Shown: piece by piece, positions 55,782 through 64,000 of the stretch
How the letters are laid out: every line of letters starts with the position of its first letter
Position numbering within the stretch: position 1 is the first letter of the stretch
Assembly: GCA_037178675.1 (NCBI GenBank)
Contig: JAYMGJ010000108.1
Span: forward strand, 1-64,000
Origin: Scleroderma bovista
Taxonomy: Eukaryota; Basidiomycota; Agaricomycetes; Boletales; Sclerodermataceae
Length of the DNA stretch: 64,000 nucleotides
Direction: 5' to 3'
The notes under the pieces: generated by a model
Databases searched by the model: none
What the model was told of the DNA's origin: nothing
What the model saw: only the letters and a program-made list of their open reading frames with translations
Program-made: the position numbers and the translations under genes

Positions 55782-57523
55782 TTAAAACAACAACAAGAAA
55801 AACGGAAGACGAACTGAGAACCTTCTACGAAGGCGAGCCAAGATGCGTGCTAATAGCGGGATTCCGATCGTCTTCACCTGACGCAAGATATCATCAATTT
55901 CTTTGAGGTCGTGATCTCCTTTCGAATGGGGGGATTTGAACTGTGGCGGAAGACCATGGCACCGCTTTGCGTTCTCCTCGAGGATATGTTGAAGGATATC
56001 CTTAGCGGACTTCGGAGTATTTGAATGGCGATGCGTGGAACCACGCTTGACGACCGCATTCCAATGATTATCCTTGAGCTCCACTAGCCTTTCGCGACCA
56101 TCCTGCTCGTCGACTTCGTCCCACATAGTAGTAACCAGGAAGATCTGGGAAAGGGTGTCGCTTCCACAAAGTTCATGAAGAATAGGAATAAGCCTCTCCG
56201 TAGGCATCCAAGGAACACGGTTGTCCGTTATGCGATGGAAGCACAAGATAGCTGATATGAAGATCCCCTTCTTGTACCTAATAGCATTTCAGCGACATGA
56301 AGGTGCAAGGTATGAAAAAAAGTGTTACGTGTCGTGGAGCCATTTGGAAATCTTAGCCAGTACCTGCACGTCAGCGGCCATATCACCAAAACCAGGTGTA
56401 TCAATTAAAACTGTGTTCGAAAATCTCCCTATCTTACACCTCGTGGGCTGGACTTCTTTTGTATACGAGCCTGCGCAAAGTTCATGGCCCACATCCTCGA
56501 TGATATCGGCGGCTTGACCAATAAACTAATAAACCGCTTAGGCTATATGACGGCACACCAAAAATTTGTAGAGACTCACTGTGCTTTTACCAGAACCCAC
56601 AGGCCCAATTATCCTGGGTGGCGTTACAAATATTAAGATAGACTGAACAAAATGGATCAGCGCACATACGCGATTAGAATGTCATTCGTGGTCAGCCTGT
56701 TCGATTTGACTTCTTGGGGCTCACTCCAGTTAGGGGGATCGAATATTTTCGTGGGCGTTTCGGATGTCCCGGTCATTGGTCCCTTGTTGGTCATTGCGTC
56801 CGGTAATCCTTTATCGCAAGAATCTTCAGGGAGATCTGCAAGACATTTCAAAGAAGCGTCTCCAATAGTACTGATCTCGGCGTCATCTAATCCCCTCTCA
56901 TACTTGATCGTAGAGCTCCTCTCAGGGGAGATCGCATTCAAGAAGTTTTCCCCTGGCCGATCATTGTGTAGAGATGGTCTCGTCGCCCGATCCAGTACGG
57001 CATCAATGTTCTGTAAAGATGCATCTTCTAAAGTCACATAGTGAGACTCCAGCAATGCTAGAGTGCCAGCCTGCGTGGACAGGTCAGAAATGGAGCCCTT
57101 GTCGTGGAAAATCGACGGAACGGCTGCTGATGGTTTATTCTTGCCGTGCGAATGTCCATCGGTGGAAGTGGGCAGAGATCCTAGCGAAGATGGCTCCATC
57201 GATGGTCTATCGCCCACCGGGGAGTGGCTACTATTCGACTGTCCAGGGGATCCATCTCGTTGCTCGGTGATCATTATAGTGGATCGTTTTCTGCGAACCT
57301 CAGGATGATGTTGGAACGCCTGCTGTGCTGGTGCATGTGGAACAACGTCCTGCGCGCGGCGTCCTCCGTCAAACCAGGATACATAACATATAAGCGAGAA
57401 AAGACATACAGCTGCACTAGTCGTCTCTGAACGCACGAGCCTAGTATCGGGTTGGTAACGGTATGAACCATTGTGGTCTGGCAGTTGTTGAGACGAAGGG
57501 AATGTAACTATTCCTTCAGACAT
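55782..57523 (-). CDS. G12: large GTPase with long N-terminus, coiled coil lost
   Basis: The start near 57523 (MSEGIVTFPSS) opens a roughly 285-residue, mostly disordered N-terminus with one hydrophobic stretch (AAVCLFSLICYVSWF) near residue 40, possibly a membrane segment. It ends RLTTNDILIA. The 34-nt exon encodes IIGPVGSGKST, with Val in place of the common Thr. The switch exon gives DVGHELCAGSYTKEVQPTRC and VLIDTPGFGDMAADVQVL. The next exon has CFHRITDNRVPWMPTERL and FLVTTMWDEVDEQDG, then only a short basic helix tail (LLARILARLRRRF) instead of the coiled coil. It groups with G13 by GPVG, HELC and PGFGD. The gap to G11 is too small for a normal promoter, so G11 transcription may start inside G12. 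Confidence 0.75.
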
Positions 57524-58361
57524 GCCAAGTGCGAAAGGGAACCTCCAAGCCTATGCTTCAGAAGTACAGAGAGGGATGATTCGCTACCCTGGTAGTACAA
57601 GTCATGGGTCGGGGCCTCCAGTTACGCACGTGGCCGCAATGCCAGACCATCTTCTGGATGCCGCAGGGCTAGGGGATGTGAGCTTTCAATCTAGCTGCAG
57701 ATTGCACGCCGGCTGTCGCGGCTGACAAGAAACCAATAATTGTCACTGCTGATATTTCGGTAGTGCTCGGAGGCAGTGACAGTGCGACCCGTAGTACCTC
57801 GGGCACTACTTCTCGATAATGGTCATTCAATTAGACAGGGTTTTTGTCGTGGGAGAACTGGATCCAGTCGGTATCAGTGATTGAAGCGCCAGTGGTTGAC
57901 TTGGGTTTTGTAACAGTCTCTGGCATCCTCGGGTGATCAGCTCCTGGCCCTCTGAGTAACCGCGGTCCGCGACTTGACCTGTGCCACCAATCATGCAAGT
58001 TACCCTGGCCAGTAAGTTCATACTCTAATTCCGTCTTCTACCACATTCGATGCATTTGCATGACGGGCCCCGTGTCAAGACTAATCATCTTCGATTCACC
58101 GTCACAGTCGGGTTAACGATGAGTCAGGCCAAAGTCAGGCAGCAACAACTGTAACATCAAGGTCGAGATGAAAAACATTAGTAGTCTCGTCTAATCTAGT
58201 AATATGTCTAAACACTTGAGTGATCATCGATGAAGAAATAATATCCATCGAATTCCCTCCACCAACTGTCCAATCCTCGTACGCTCCCCATCGCCTTCCA
58301 ACATATCCCCCCGTGCTATCTCTGCGACGCCACACCCATCAGCACTCGATATCAAACCGAG
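57524..58361. other. Intergenic region, no supported gene
   Basis: Only a 67-codon frame at its left end and short frames elsewhere; nothing recognised. Confidence 0.45.
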
Positions 58362-58976
58362 TCAAGAGCACACAGACGAACTCTCAGCTTCACCAGCTGC
58401 CCTCCTAGCACGCTTTTCCTCCAGCGCACGTTCCATCTCTTCGAATGCAGACAACACTGCTCCCGAGCCAGTCGAGGACATGTGTGTAGTCCGGATGTGT
58501 GCAGGCCACTCGTCCTCTGGGATCGATGATGCGGTCAACGCACTCCGTAGATTCTCTACAGAAGCTCTATACGCTGATAGCGATTCTTCGTACAGGTCAT
58601 ACACACATACTGCGCAGCCGGACATGCAGCACTCTAAAGAAAAGGGATCCAATACTCAGCGTACTGTATTCGACATTCAGGCAATCATATGCTCACCATC
58701 GTCCGCAGGCGGCACTGGTTCCTCCGGTACAACAAACCCCGCAATAGTCCTCTCACGCACATTCCCAGCGGGCTCGTGATGCACGCGTTGCTCCTGCGCT
58801 ATGCTGGTAGAGTCTTGCGACAGAGAGAGCGTGTTTTGTCCATGTATGCTATTTTCGAGTGTTCGGAATCGTTCCGTCAGGTTATGTCCTCGTCGATTGA
58901 GTCGTGTACGTGCATTTGTAGATGTGAATCTGAGGTGAGTGAGGAGAGGAGAGTTGAGCAGTGCTCTGGTCCGCAT
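58362..58976 (-). CDS. Oxidoreductase-like domain protein (OXLD1-like), mitochondrial
   Basis: Two exons (58976-58697, 58633-58362) join in frame to 183 residues. The N-terminus MRTRALLNSPLLTHLRFTST is Arg/Ser/Leu-rich without acids, fitting mitochondrial import. Across the intron it reads PPADDECCMSGCAVCVYDLY, the conserved Cys-rich core of the oxidoreductase-like domain. A helical C-terminus follows (EEMERALEEKRARRAAGE). The human relative OXLD1 is mitochondrial; its chemistry is not well defined, so the name does not imply a known reaction. Confidence 0.85.
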
Positions 58977-59068
58977 ACATGCTCAAGCAAGTTCAAGTGC
59001 AACAAGTATTCCGATTAGTCAGCGGACCATTCTACAAAGTTTTAGCTGGACGAGCACATTAATCTAAT

Positions 59069-59845
59069 CTACTGGTCTACACCCCCTGTCCGCTCCTCAT
59101 CCTGCAACGTCCTCAGCGCGTAAAACACCCGATATACCCCCTCCCTTACCATTTCCATATCTTCTGGCACAATTCTGCTGAGTAGAGGTGCGATCTTGTC
59201 CGGGTGCCAGCGGACCAGCGCGGCTCGGATGCGCTCCTTCCTTGCTGTCTTGCCACGATCGTCCCCGTCCACCCCCACGTCAAGCGACTCAAATAAGAAC
59301 TCCCCAATCGCACGCGCTGTGAGCCCATCGACGTCTCTTTCCACCAACGGCTTACGCACCGGCCACGGCACATCACAAAACCTCACATGCCCCATGGGCG
59401 CGTTTGTGCCAGCAGACAGAGCTCGCCAACGCCACTCGTACGTCTCCCATCGCACACGTGCACACTGCAACGCATTTGAACGGTGAATTTCTCCGCGAAT
59501 ACGTTGCGTGCGTGCGGTGTCTCGCTGCCCAAAGGTGTCCCTGAGTGTACCGCCTACACGGACCCATTCAGTTTCACTTTGAGCGGCAAGCTCATTCCTG
59601 TGCTTGTTTCTGTAGACGTGGTCGTGTTGAGGTAGGGGTTGCGTTGTGCATATCTGTGTGATGTGGAGGGTGCTGTCTGGATCAGAGGCAAATGCCGACG
59701 TGGACGCAGATGTGGCAGCAGAAGACGAAGATGCTGGTGGTGGCAGAGGCGGAAATGCTAAATAGCCCCTCATCCGTACTGCCATCGATGTCTGAAAGGT
59801 AAGGGCAAGGTGACGAGACGTGAAATTGAACTGTTGTTTTGTCAC
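59069..59845 (-). CDS. Conserved fungal protein with a C-terminal WHPDK motif
   Basis: One open frame of 258 codons. The first about 60 residues are Ser/Ala/Pro-rich; a second Met (MAVRMRGYLAFPPLP) may be the real start. The middle is Arg/Trp-rich (RWETYEWRWRALSAG, VPWPVRKPL). The C-terminus has the motif RKERIRAALVRWHPDKIAPL, then EDMEMVREGVYRVFYALRTL. That segment resembles the C-terminal region of NFKBIL1-like proteins and many basidiomycete hypothetical proteins. The HPD recalls a J domain, but the surrounding helices do not look like a full one. Function unknown. Confidence 0.7.
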   Translation of the reverse strand: MTKQQFNFTSRHLALTFQTSMAVRMRGYLAFPPLPPPASSSSAATSASTSAFASDPDSTLHITQICTTQPLPQHDHVYRNKHRNELAAQSETEWVRVGGTLRDTFGQRDTARTQRIRGEIHRSNALQCARVRWETYEWRWRALSAGTNAPMGHVRFCDVPWPVRKPLVERDVDGLTARAIGEFLFESLDVGVDGDDRGKTARKERIRAALVRWHPDKIAPLLSRIVPEDMEMVREGVYRVFYALRTLQDEERTGGVDQ

Positions 59846-60249
59846 TAGTGCTTACTAATCATCAGGCAATCACCATCGGGTTAGGGTTTGGAGCCTTTGC
59901 TCAAAATTGCCCACTTCAGTGGACATGAATCACAGACAAGAATCGGAAAAGAATGTCAAGTTGATAGGTTTCTGTGATGCGTGGAACCGCTTCGAACTTT
60001 CGTTATCTGGGAAACGCTTCAAAATCCTACGTACCACATGCTAGTCCACTCAATGCGAGAAAATAATGAGTCATTAGACAATTGTGCCTTCAGAAAGAAT
60101 GTCACACTGCTCGCACAGACGATACGCATGGACTGCATATTGCATAGGCGTCATGTCCGAAGATATGTGAGACGACTGAATGGATACATGGCCCGTGAGA
60201 ATTAGTATTAATTCGTGACATTCTCCCCCGCGACGAGAAGCGTTGCAAC
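59846..60249. other. Intergenic, no supported gene
   Basis: Promoter of the WHPDK gene and 3' flank of eL20; nothing else recognised. Confidence 0.5.
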
Positions 60250-60950
60250 TTAGAATGTCGAAGGGCGGCGGGAGATAAAGGTCGAAGTAGACTTGCTGAC
60301 CCGGTGAGGAAGGGGGAACCTGAGTTTCGGTACAAGAAGCTGCTTGATGTATGGGCGGCGCACGTCGTCTGTCTTCTTGATCTCGACGACACGGAGAATC
60401 TGGACGAGGCTACGTAAGCCATTGCAGAAGCATAAACAAATGACGCCTACGTGGATGGACCGGAAGCGTGCACGGTGCCTTGCGGCCATGTCTTGGTAGA
60501 GAGACCTGACAGCATCAGCACGGCTGAGCTCACGGAATTCCTTGTACATGTTGTGCGTGCCCGAACGGGAGTCATAGCGCAGCCAGACACCGAAGTTCTT
60601 GACCTTAAGCGGTTTCTTTTCATGGATCTACAGAGCAGCGCGAAAGCGAGGACATAAGCTAACCCCGTTTCACAGCTCTGTAAAGCAGGAACACGTACGA
60701 CGTTAACACCAATAATCTCCCCACTGGCCTTCTTGACCTTCTTCAGCTGCCTAAATGGCAAAATCGCAGTATCAACACCCGAAATGCCATATTGACCACT
60801 GGCCCACACCGCTCACCTCAAGAAGTACCAGAATCGCGACTTGGCAACGACTTCGTTGGGCGCAAAGATGCGCATGCGGTAGATTTTTGGATTGGGATCC
60901 GACTCAGTGGGCAGATGACGCCCGACGACTTGATATTCTTGCAGTCCCAT
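60250..60950 (-). CDS. RPL20: 60S ribosomal protein eL20 (L18a family)
   Basis: Structural protein of the large cytosolic ribosomal subunit. Four exons (60950-60817, 60750-60699, 60627-60451, 60399-60250) give 170 residues, the usual length. It begins [20 protein letters not shown] and contains [76 protein letters not shown] and FPLPHRV, all close to fungal RPL20, and ends SRRPSTF. Frame is kept at every junction. The start is directly preceded by TGTGTAG, so a tiny extra 5' exon cannot be excluded. Confidence 0.93.
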
Positions 60951-61775
60951 CTACACAATCCGCGACATCAAAGTCAGCATCTGGAGTGCAAGGTCCGCAT
61001 CCACCACCAAAATCCGCTTGTGGATACTTTGGTACAGTTTCTGACAGCGAGGTGAGATAGGCGGATAGTACAACTCACTTTGAAAATAGTCTTGAGCTTG
61101 CGGCGTTGACGCTGTCGACGACGGTGAGGATATCCTCCCTGAGTTTGGTGTGTATGTTTGGTGGTATTTGGTGTAAGAGCGGAGTATCAAATGGACAAAT
61201 CATCGGTTCCCATCTACGGTTAGTAGGTTACCCCTTTCTTCCAAGGGCACCTCGAAAAATGCTACGCATTCTAATCACCTTCAGTGGGGGTAAGGCATCT
61301 CCGGGTCAGCAACAGCTCTCGGAAATCCTATGATTTCCTTCTTGATGAGATGATCTTCAACATTGATCATTCTCCCTCACCCAAATGTAGGGCAGTGCGA
61401 GATCAATGTGGTGTACCCTGTGAAAAGGCCTTAGTCCCATACAGGAGTATCAGCTAGCGTCTATGTTGCCGCCTGTCTTTGACGAGCTCGCTTTAACTCG
61501 CCGAAAAGAAGCTTGTCGCAGGGCTGTCAAGCTTCAGGTAATTACACTGCAGAGCCCAGTTGAGTTCATTACCTGTGAATCGCCATTGCTCACCTTCGAC
61601 CTGACTTCTTATTTCCGCCAGAATTATCTGCGGACGGTCGGGAACACGTCACCTACTACTTGAACCCATCCTTCAAGTAACTGTACTCTTACTAACGTGG
61701 ACGTTATTGTTCACGTTCGACGGTCTTGCATCCAAGCTCTTCCAGGAACACTTTCGTTCAGAGACGAACACAATA
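60951..61775. other. Intergenic region between divergent eL20 and G13
   Basis: Shared promoter region; short open frames only, no gene supported. Confidence 0.45.
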
Positions 61776-62823
61776 ATGCTTTCAGCAGTGGCTCCGTGGA
61801 GTGGCTACGCGGGACCACCTAGGAGGGCGAACACAACACCTGACGGCCCCAGCCAAAATGCGGGGTCAATCACCCAGCCTCAGCGTGATATCCTTATCGC
61901 GTGAGTCCGTCCATAGTACGGCCCGTCTCGCCCATGCACCCTTCTGATCTTTCGCTCACTGTCAGGTTGATTGGTCCAGTGGGGTGCGGAAAGAGTGCTG
62001 TGAGATCTTCCTCTGACACATCGTTCGAGCCAATAATTACTTTTTTTAAGTTTATTGCTAAAGCTATTGGGACCGCCAATAAAGGCGTAGGACATGAGTT
62101 ATGCCCAGGATCACATACACAAGATATAGTGACCACTAGATACAAGGTCGGAAACTCTTCCGACATAGTGCTGGTCGATACACCTGGGTTTGGTGATGTC
62201 AATATGACTGAAATACAGATACTGCACAAAATCTCCAAGTGGCTTCACCGGACGTGAGAGTATTTCTCTTTCCACCGTGCATGTCCTGCTAAGACGCTGG
62301 CATCTGTTCAAAGGTACAAGAAGAAGGTATTCTTCTCAGTCATTCTTTGCTTCCAACCCATAAACGACAATCGCATAAGATGGGCTTCATGGCGCAAGCC
62401 TCATCTCCTGTACGAATTATGTGGAAACGATGCGAAAGCCCAAATTGTACTGGTTACCACGATGTGGGACGCTGTGGAAGAGAGGCTCGGCATAGAGAGG
62501 CTCATGGAGCTCAAGGAGTTATGGAAACCGAAGTTTGGGCGAGGATCCAGGTCATTTTGTTATCAGAATACTCGGGAGTCGGGCGAAGAATTACTTTGGG
62601 CAGTCGTTAACAGAAGCACATTCTTCGGGACGGGGTGCACAACAAGCGGAATCGACGACCTGCAAACATGGAATGGTGGTTGGTGTTTTATTGCCAAGTA
62701 CTTTTTGCTGACGAACATTCCTTGTCAGATGGCGTGGATCCAAAACGAAGTGATATGGACCTAGCTTCATTGTATACAAATGACAGCGAGCCCCAAGAAG
62801 ATGAGAAGATTGATCCCCTGTAG
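61776..62823 (+). CDS. G13: large GTPase with a short acidic tail
   Basis: The start at 61776 (MLSAVAPWSGYAGPP) gives a short N-terminus ending QPQRDILIA. The 34-nt exon encodes LIGPVGCGKSA: the loop residue before GK is Cys, and Ala follows GKS. The switch exon reads FIAKAIGTANKGVGHELC and IVLVDTPGFGDVNMTEIQIL. The next exon has CFQPINDNRIRWASWRKPH, where HRITDNR is altered to QPINDNR, and IVLVTTMWDAVEERLG. The coiled coil is missing. An intron at a GTGGTT donor near 62674 restores a frame ending in an acidic tail (SLYTNDSEPQEDEKIDPL) with its stop at 62821-62823. Unspliced, the frame ends at 62764. It groups with G12. Confidence 0.72.
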
Positions 62824-63266
62824 TGTCATACAGTGAGTACCATTTATTATCTTGTGCTGGGCAGCAGCCTTGTCATTCTAATGCATTGTGGTATTGTTAC
62901 CCAGAAGGTATCAGTAATGCCATGCTTACTCTTATCCATCGATTCTCGGGTCAGTGCATCATAATGGCTCACACATCTCATATATATGCATCCCCCATTC
63001 TATATGTGTTTTTTCTCGACTTCGACACCTCCCAGTCACCCAGAGTGTCACGATGTTCCCATATTTTTCCACTTTTTTCTCTATATTGCCTGCCTTTCTC
63101 AGCCCTTCTGTGCTCATCACCAGCAAATATGGTGTATAGACCCTTCCGTTACCTCTGTTACTGTAAGTGGGTGAAACAAAATATGGTCATATTGGACATA
63201 GATATATCTAAGTACACCAGACAAGTACAATGGTGAAAGTAAAACAACGAACGACCAGTAGGCATC
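62824..63266. other. Convergent spacer between G13 and G14
   Basis: No gene recognised. Confidence 0.5.
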
Positions 63267-64000
63267 TTAACGTCGCTTAGACTGGATGGCTGTACAAATC
63301 AAAGCATGAGGTGAATCCACCAAAGCAAACACGAGAAGCATCTCACCTCTGATCACTCTCCAGAAGCGCGCAATTACGCGCTGCCTCACTGACACCCTGG
63401 TTCGAATCTGACGCAATACATCAGCCAGCTCCGCCTTAACCTCATCATACTCCCCCCGCAGTGCTTCCGCACTTTCTGGGTCCATAGCAACATCTGTCTC
63501 AGCACTTTGAAGGATTTCCAGCCGCCTCGCGGCCAGGGATTCCAACTGCACGAATAGCCCTTTTGCTGTAGCAACGTCTGCTAACACCTTCTTCAAACTC
63601 GAGATCTCCTTCTCCAAAAGAGCATTCCGGCGGTCCAACACCATGTCTATGACATTTTGGAGTACCTCTCCCGCCGAGCCAGGTTGATTCCGGTAATGGA
63701 ATACCGTGGAGTCATTCTGGGTCATCGCTTTCCAAGACCTCTTAAGTGTTGTTATCTTCGAGTTTGCATAGGCTTCTTCGACTTCGTCCCACATCGTCGT
63801 GACCAATGCCATTTTGCATATGGCGTCACGTCCACATAGGGATTGAAAGACCCGAAGATGCTTCGAGGGTATCCAACGTAACCGGGTGTCTGTCATGGAG
63901 TGGAAGTACAAGATGGCAGAGAGAAGGACTTTTTTCTTGTATCTTTTCAAGAGCTCGAAGTTAAGACTACAATTGCAATGCCAGACGCAAGGAAGAGGCT
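63267..64000 (-). CDS. G14: large GTPase, C-terminal part (cut by the window end)
   Basis: Only the last exon or two lie in the window. It reads YKKKVLLSAILYFHSMTDTR (HRITDNR altered to HSMTDTR), then RLRWIPSKHLRVFQSLCG, MALVTTMWDEVEEAYA and a full coiled coil (LESLAARRLEILQSAETD, YDEVKAELADVLRQI). The last residues after WRVIRG may belong to a further exon. The P-loop and DTPG exons should lie just beyond 64000. The truncation is due to the window, not a lesion. Confidence 0.8.
   Translation of the reverse strand, partial: PLPCVWHCNCSLNFELLKRYKKKVLLSAILYFHSMTDTRLRWIPSKHLRVFQSLCGRDAICKMALVTTMWDEVEEAYANSKITTLKRSWKAMTQNDSTVFHYRNQPGSAGEVLQNVIDMVLDRRNALLEKEISSLKKVLADVATAKGLFVQLESLAARRLEILQSAETDVAMDPESAEALRGEYDEVKAELADVLRQIRTRVSVRQRVIARFWRVIRGEMLLVFALVDSPHALICTAIQSKRR

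Noticed and set aside
57522..57725. Short plus-strand open frame next to G12
   Set aside because: No motif and no continuation; it overlaps the G12 promoter.
1..64000. CRISPR array, bacterial operon or phage features
   Set aside because: The window is eukaryotic with spliced genes, and no regularly spaced repeats were seen.
1..64000. Transposase or reverse transcriptase genes that could explain the duplications
   Set aside because: No DDE, RT or integrase motif was recognised in any frame; only the small foldback at 25391-25489 remains.

Overview
The window is eukaryotic. Almost every gene is cut by short introns (about 45-70 nt, GT..AG), intergenic gaps are small, and the protein families are fungal: a MUP1-like amino-acid permease, an ORT1-like ornithine carrier, an F-box protein with an N-terminal coiled coil, GH16 laminarinase-like enzymes, and a fungal APH-fold kinase. 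The TKL-type (pseudo)kinase style and the large family of GTPases with a 'TTMWDE' motif point to an agaricomycete (mushroom-forming basidiomycete). I cannot name the species.

Layout. 1.9-3.5 kb: GH16 enzyme (minus). 4.6-15.5 kb: a core-gene island with a small coiled-coil protein, the permease (13 exons), the mitochondrial ornithine carrier, a mitochondrial ribosome recycling factor and, convergent with it, a RING-bearing SNF2 ATPase. 17-20.4 kb: first two GTPase genes. 21.9-24.5 kb: F-box protein. 25.8-35.4 kb: a second GH16 gene and a GTPase gene, followed by a decayed tandem copy of the block F-box fragment / GH16 fragment / GTPase. 35.5-48.9 kb: dense GTPase cluster, including two compact genes, one with a long helical C-terminal domain, one pseudogene, and one fused in frame behind a pseudokinase. 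49.5-52.5 kb: APH-fold kinase. 54.4-57.5 kb: two more GTPases. 58.4-61 kb: second core island (oxidoreductase-like domain protein, a WHPDK-motif protein, ribosomal protein eL20). 61.8-64 kb: two more GTPases, the last cut by the window edge.

The striking content is a family of 14 paralogous P-loop GTPase loci in about 47 kb, on both strands, called G1-G14 here in window order. In every member where I could read it, the P-loop is encoded by its own exon of exactly 34 nt, with the same phase. In the large type (G1, G3, G4, G7-G14) this is followed by an exon with the DTPG motif and an exon with a conserved HRITDNR / TTMWDE segment; most of these then have a C-terminal coiled coil, which is short or absent in G7 and G11-G13. 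The compact type (G2, G5, G6) carries DTPSF instead and has a 200-nt switch exon. N-termini and C-termini differ between copies (disordered tails, pseudokinase, helical bundle, acidic tail), and several copies are broken. A conserved GTPase core with changing partner domains in a duplicating cluster resembles fast-evolving recognition or immunity GTPases (GIMAP/IRG-like logic), but that function is inference only.

Exon boundaries were read by eye from reading frame, splice signals and family similarity. Starts and last exons are the least certain parts.
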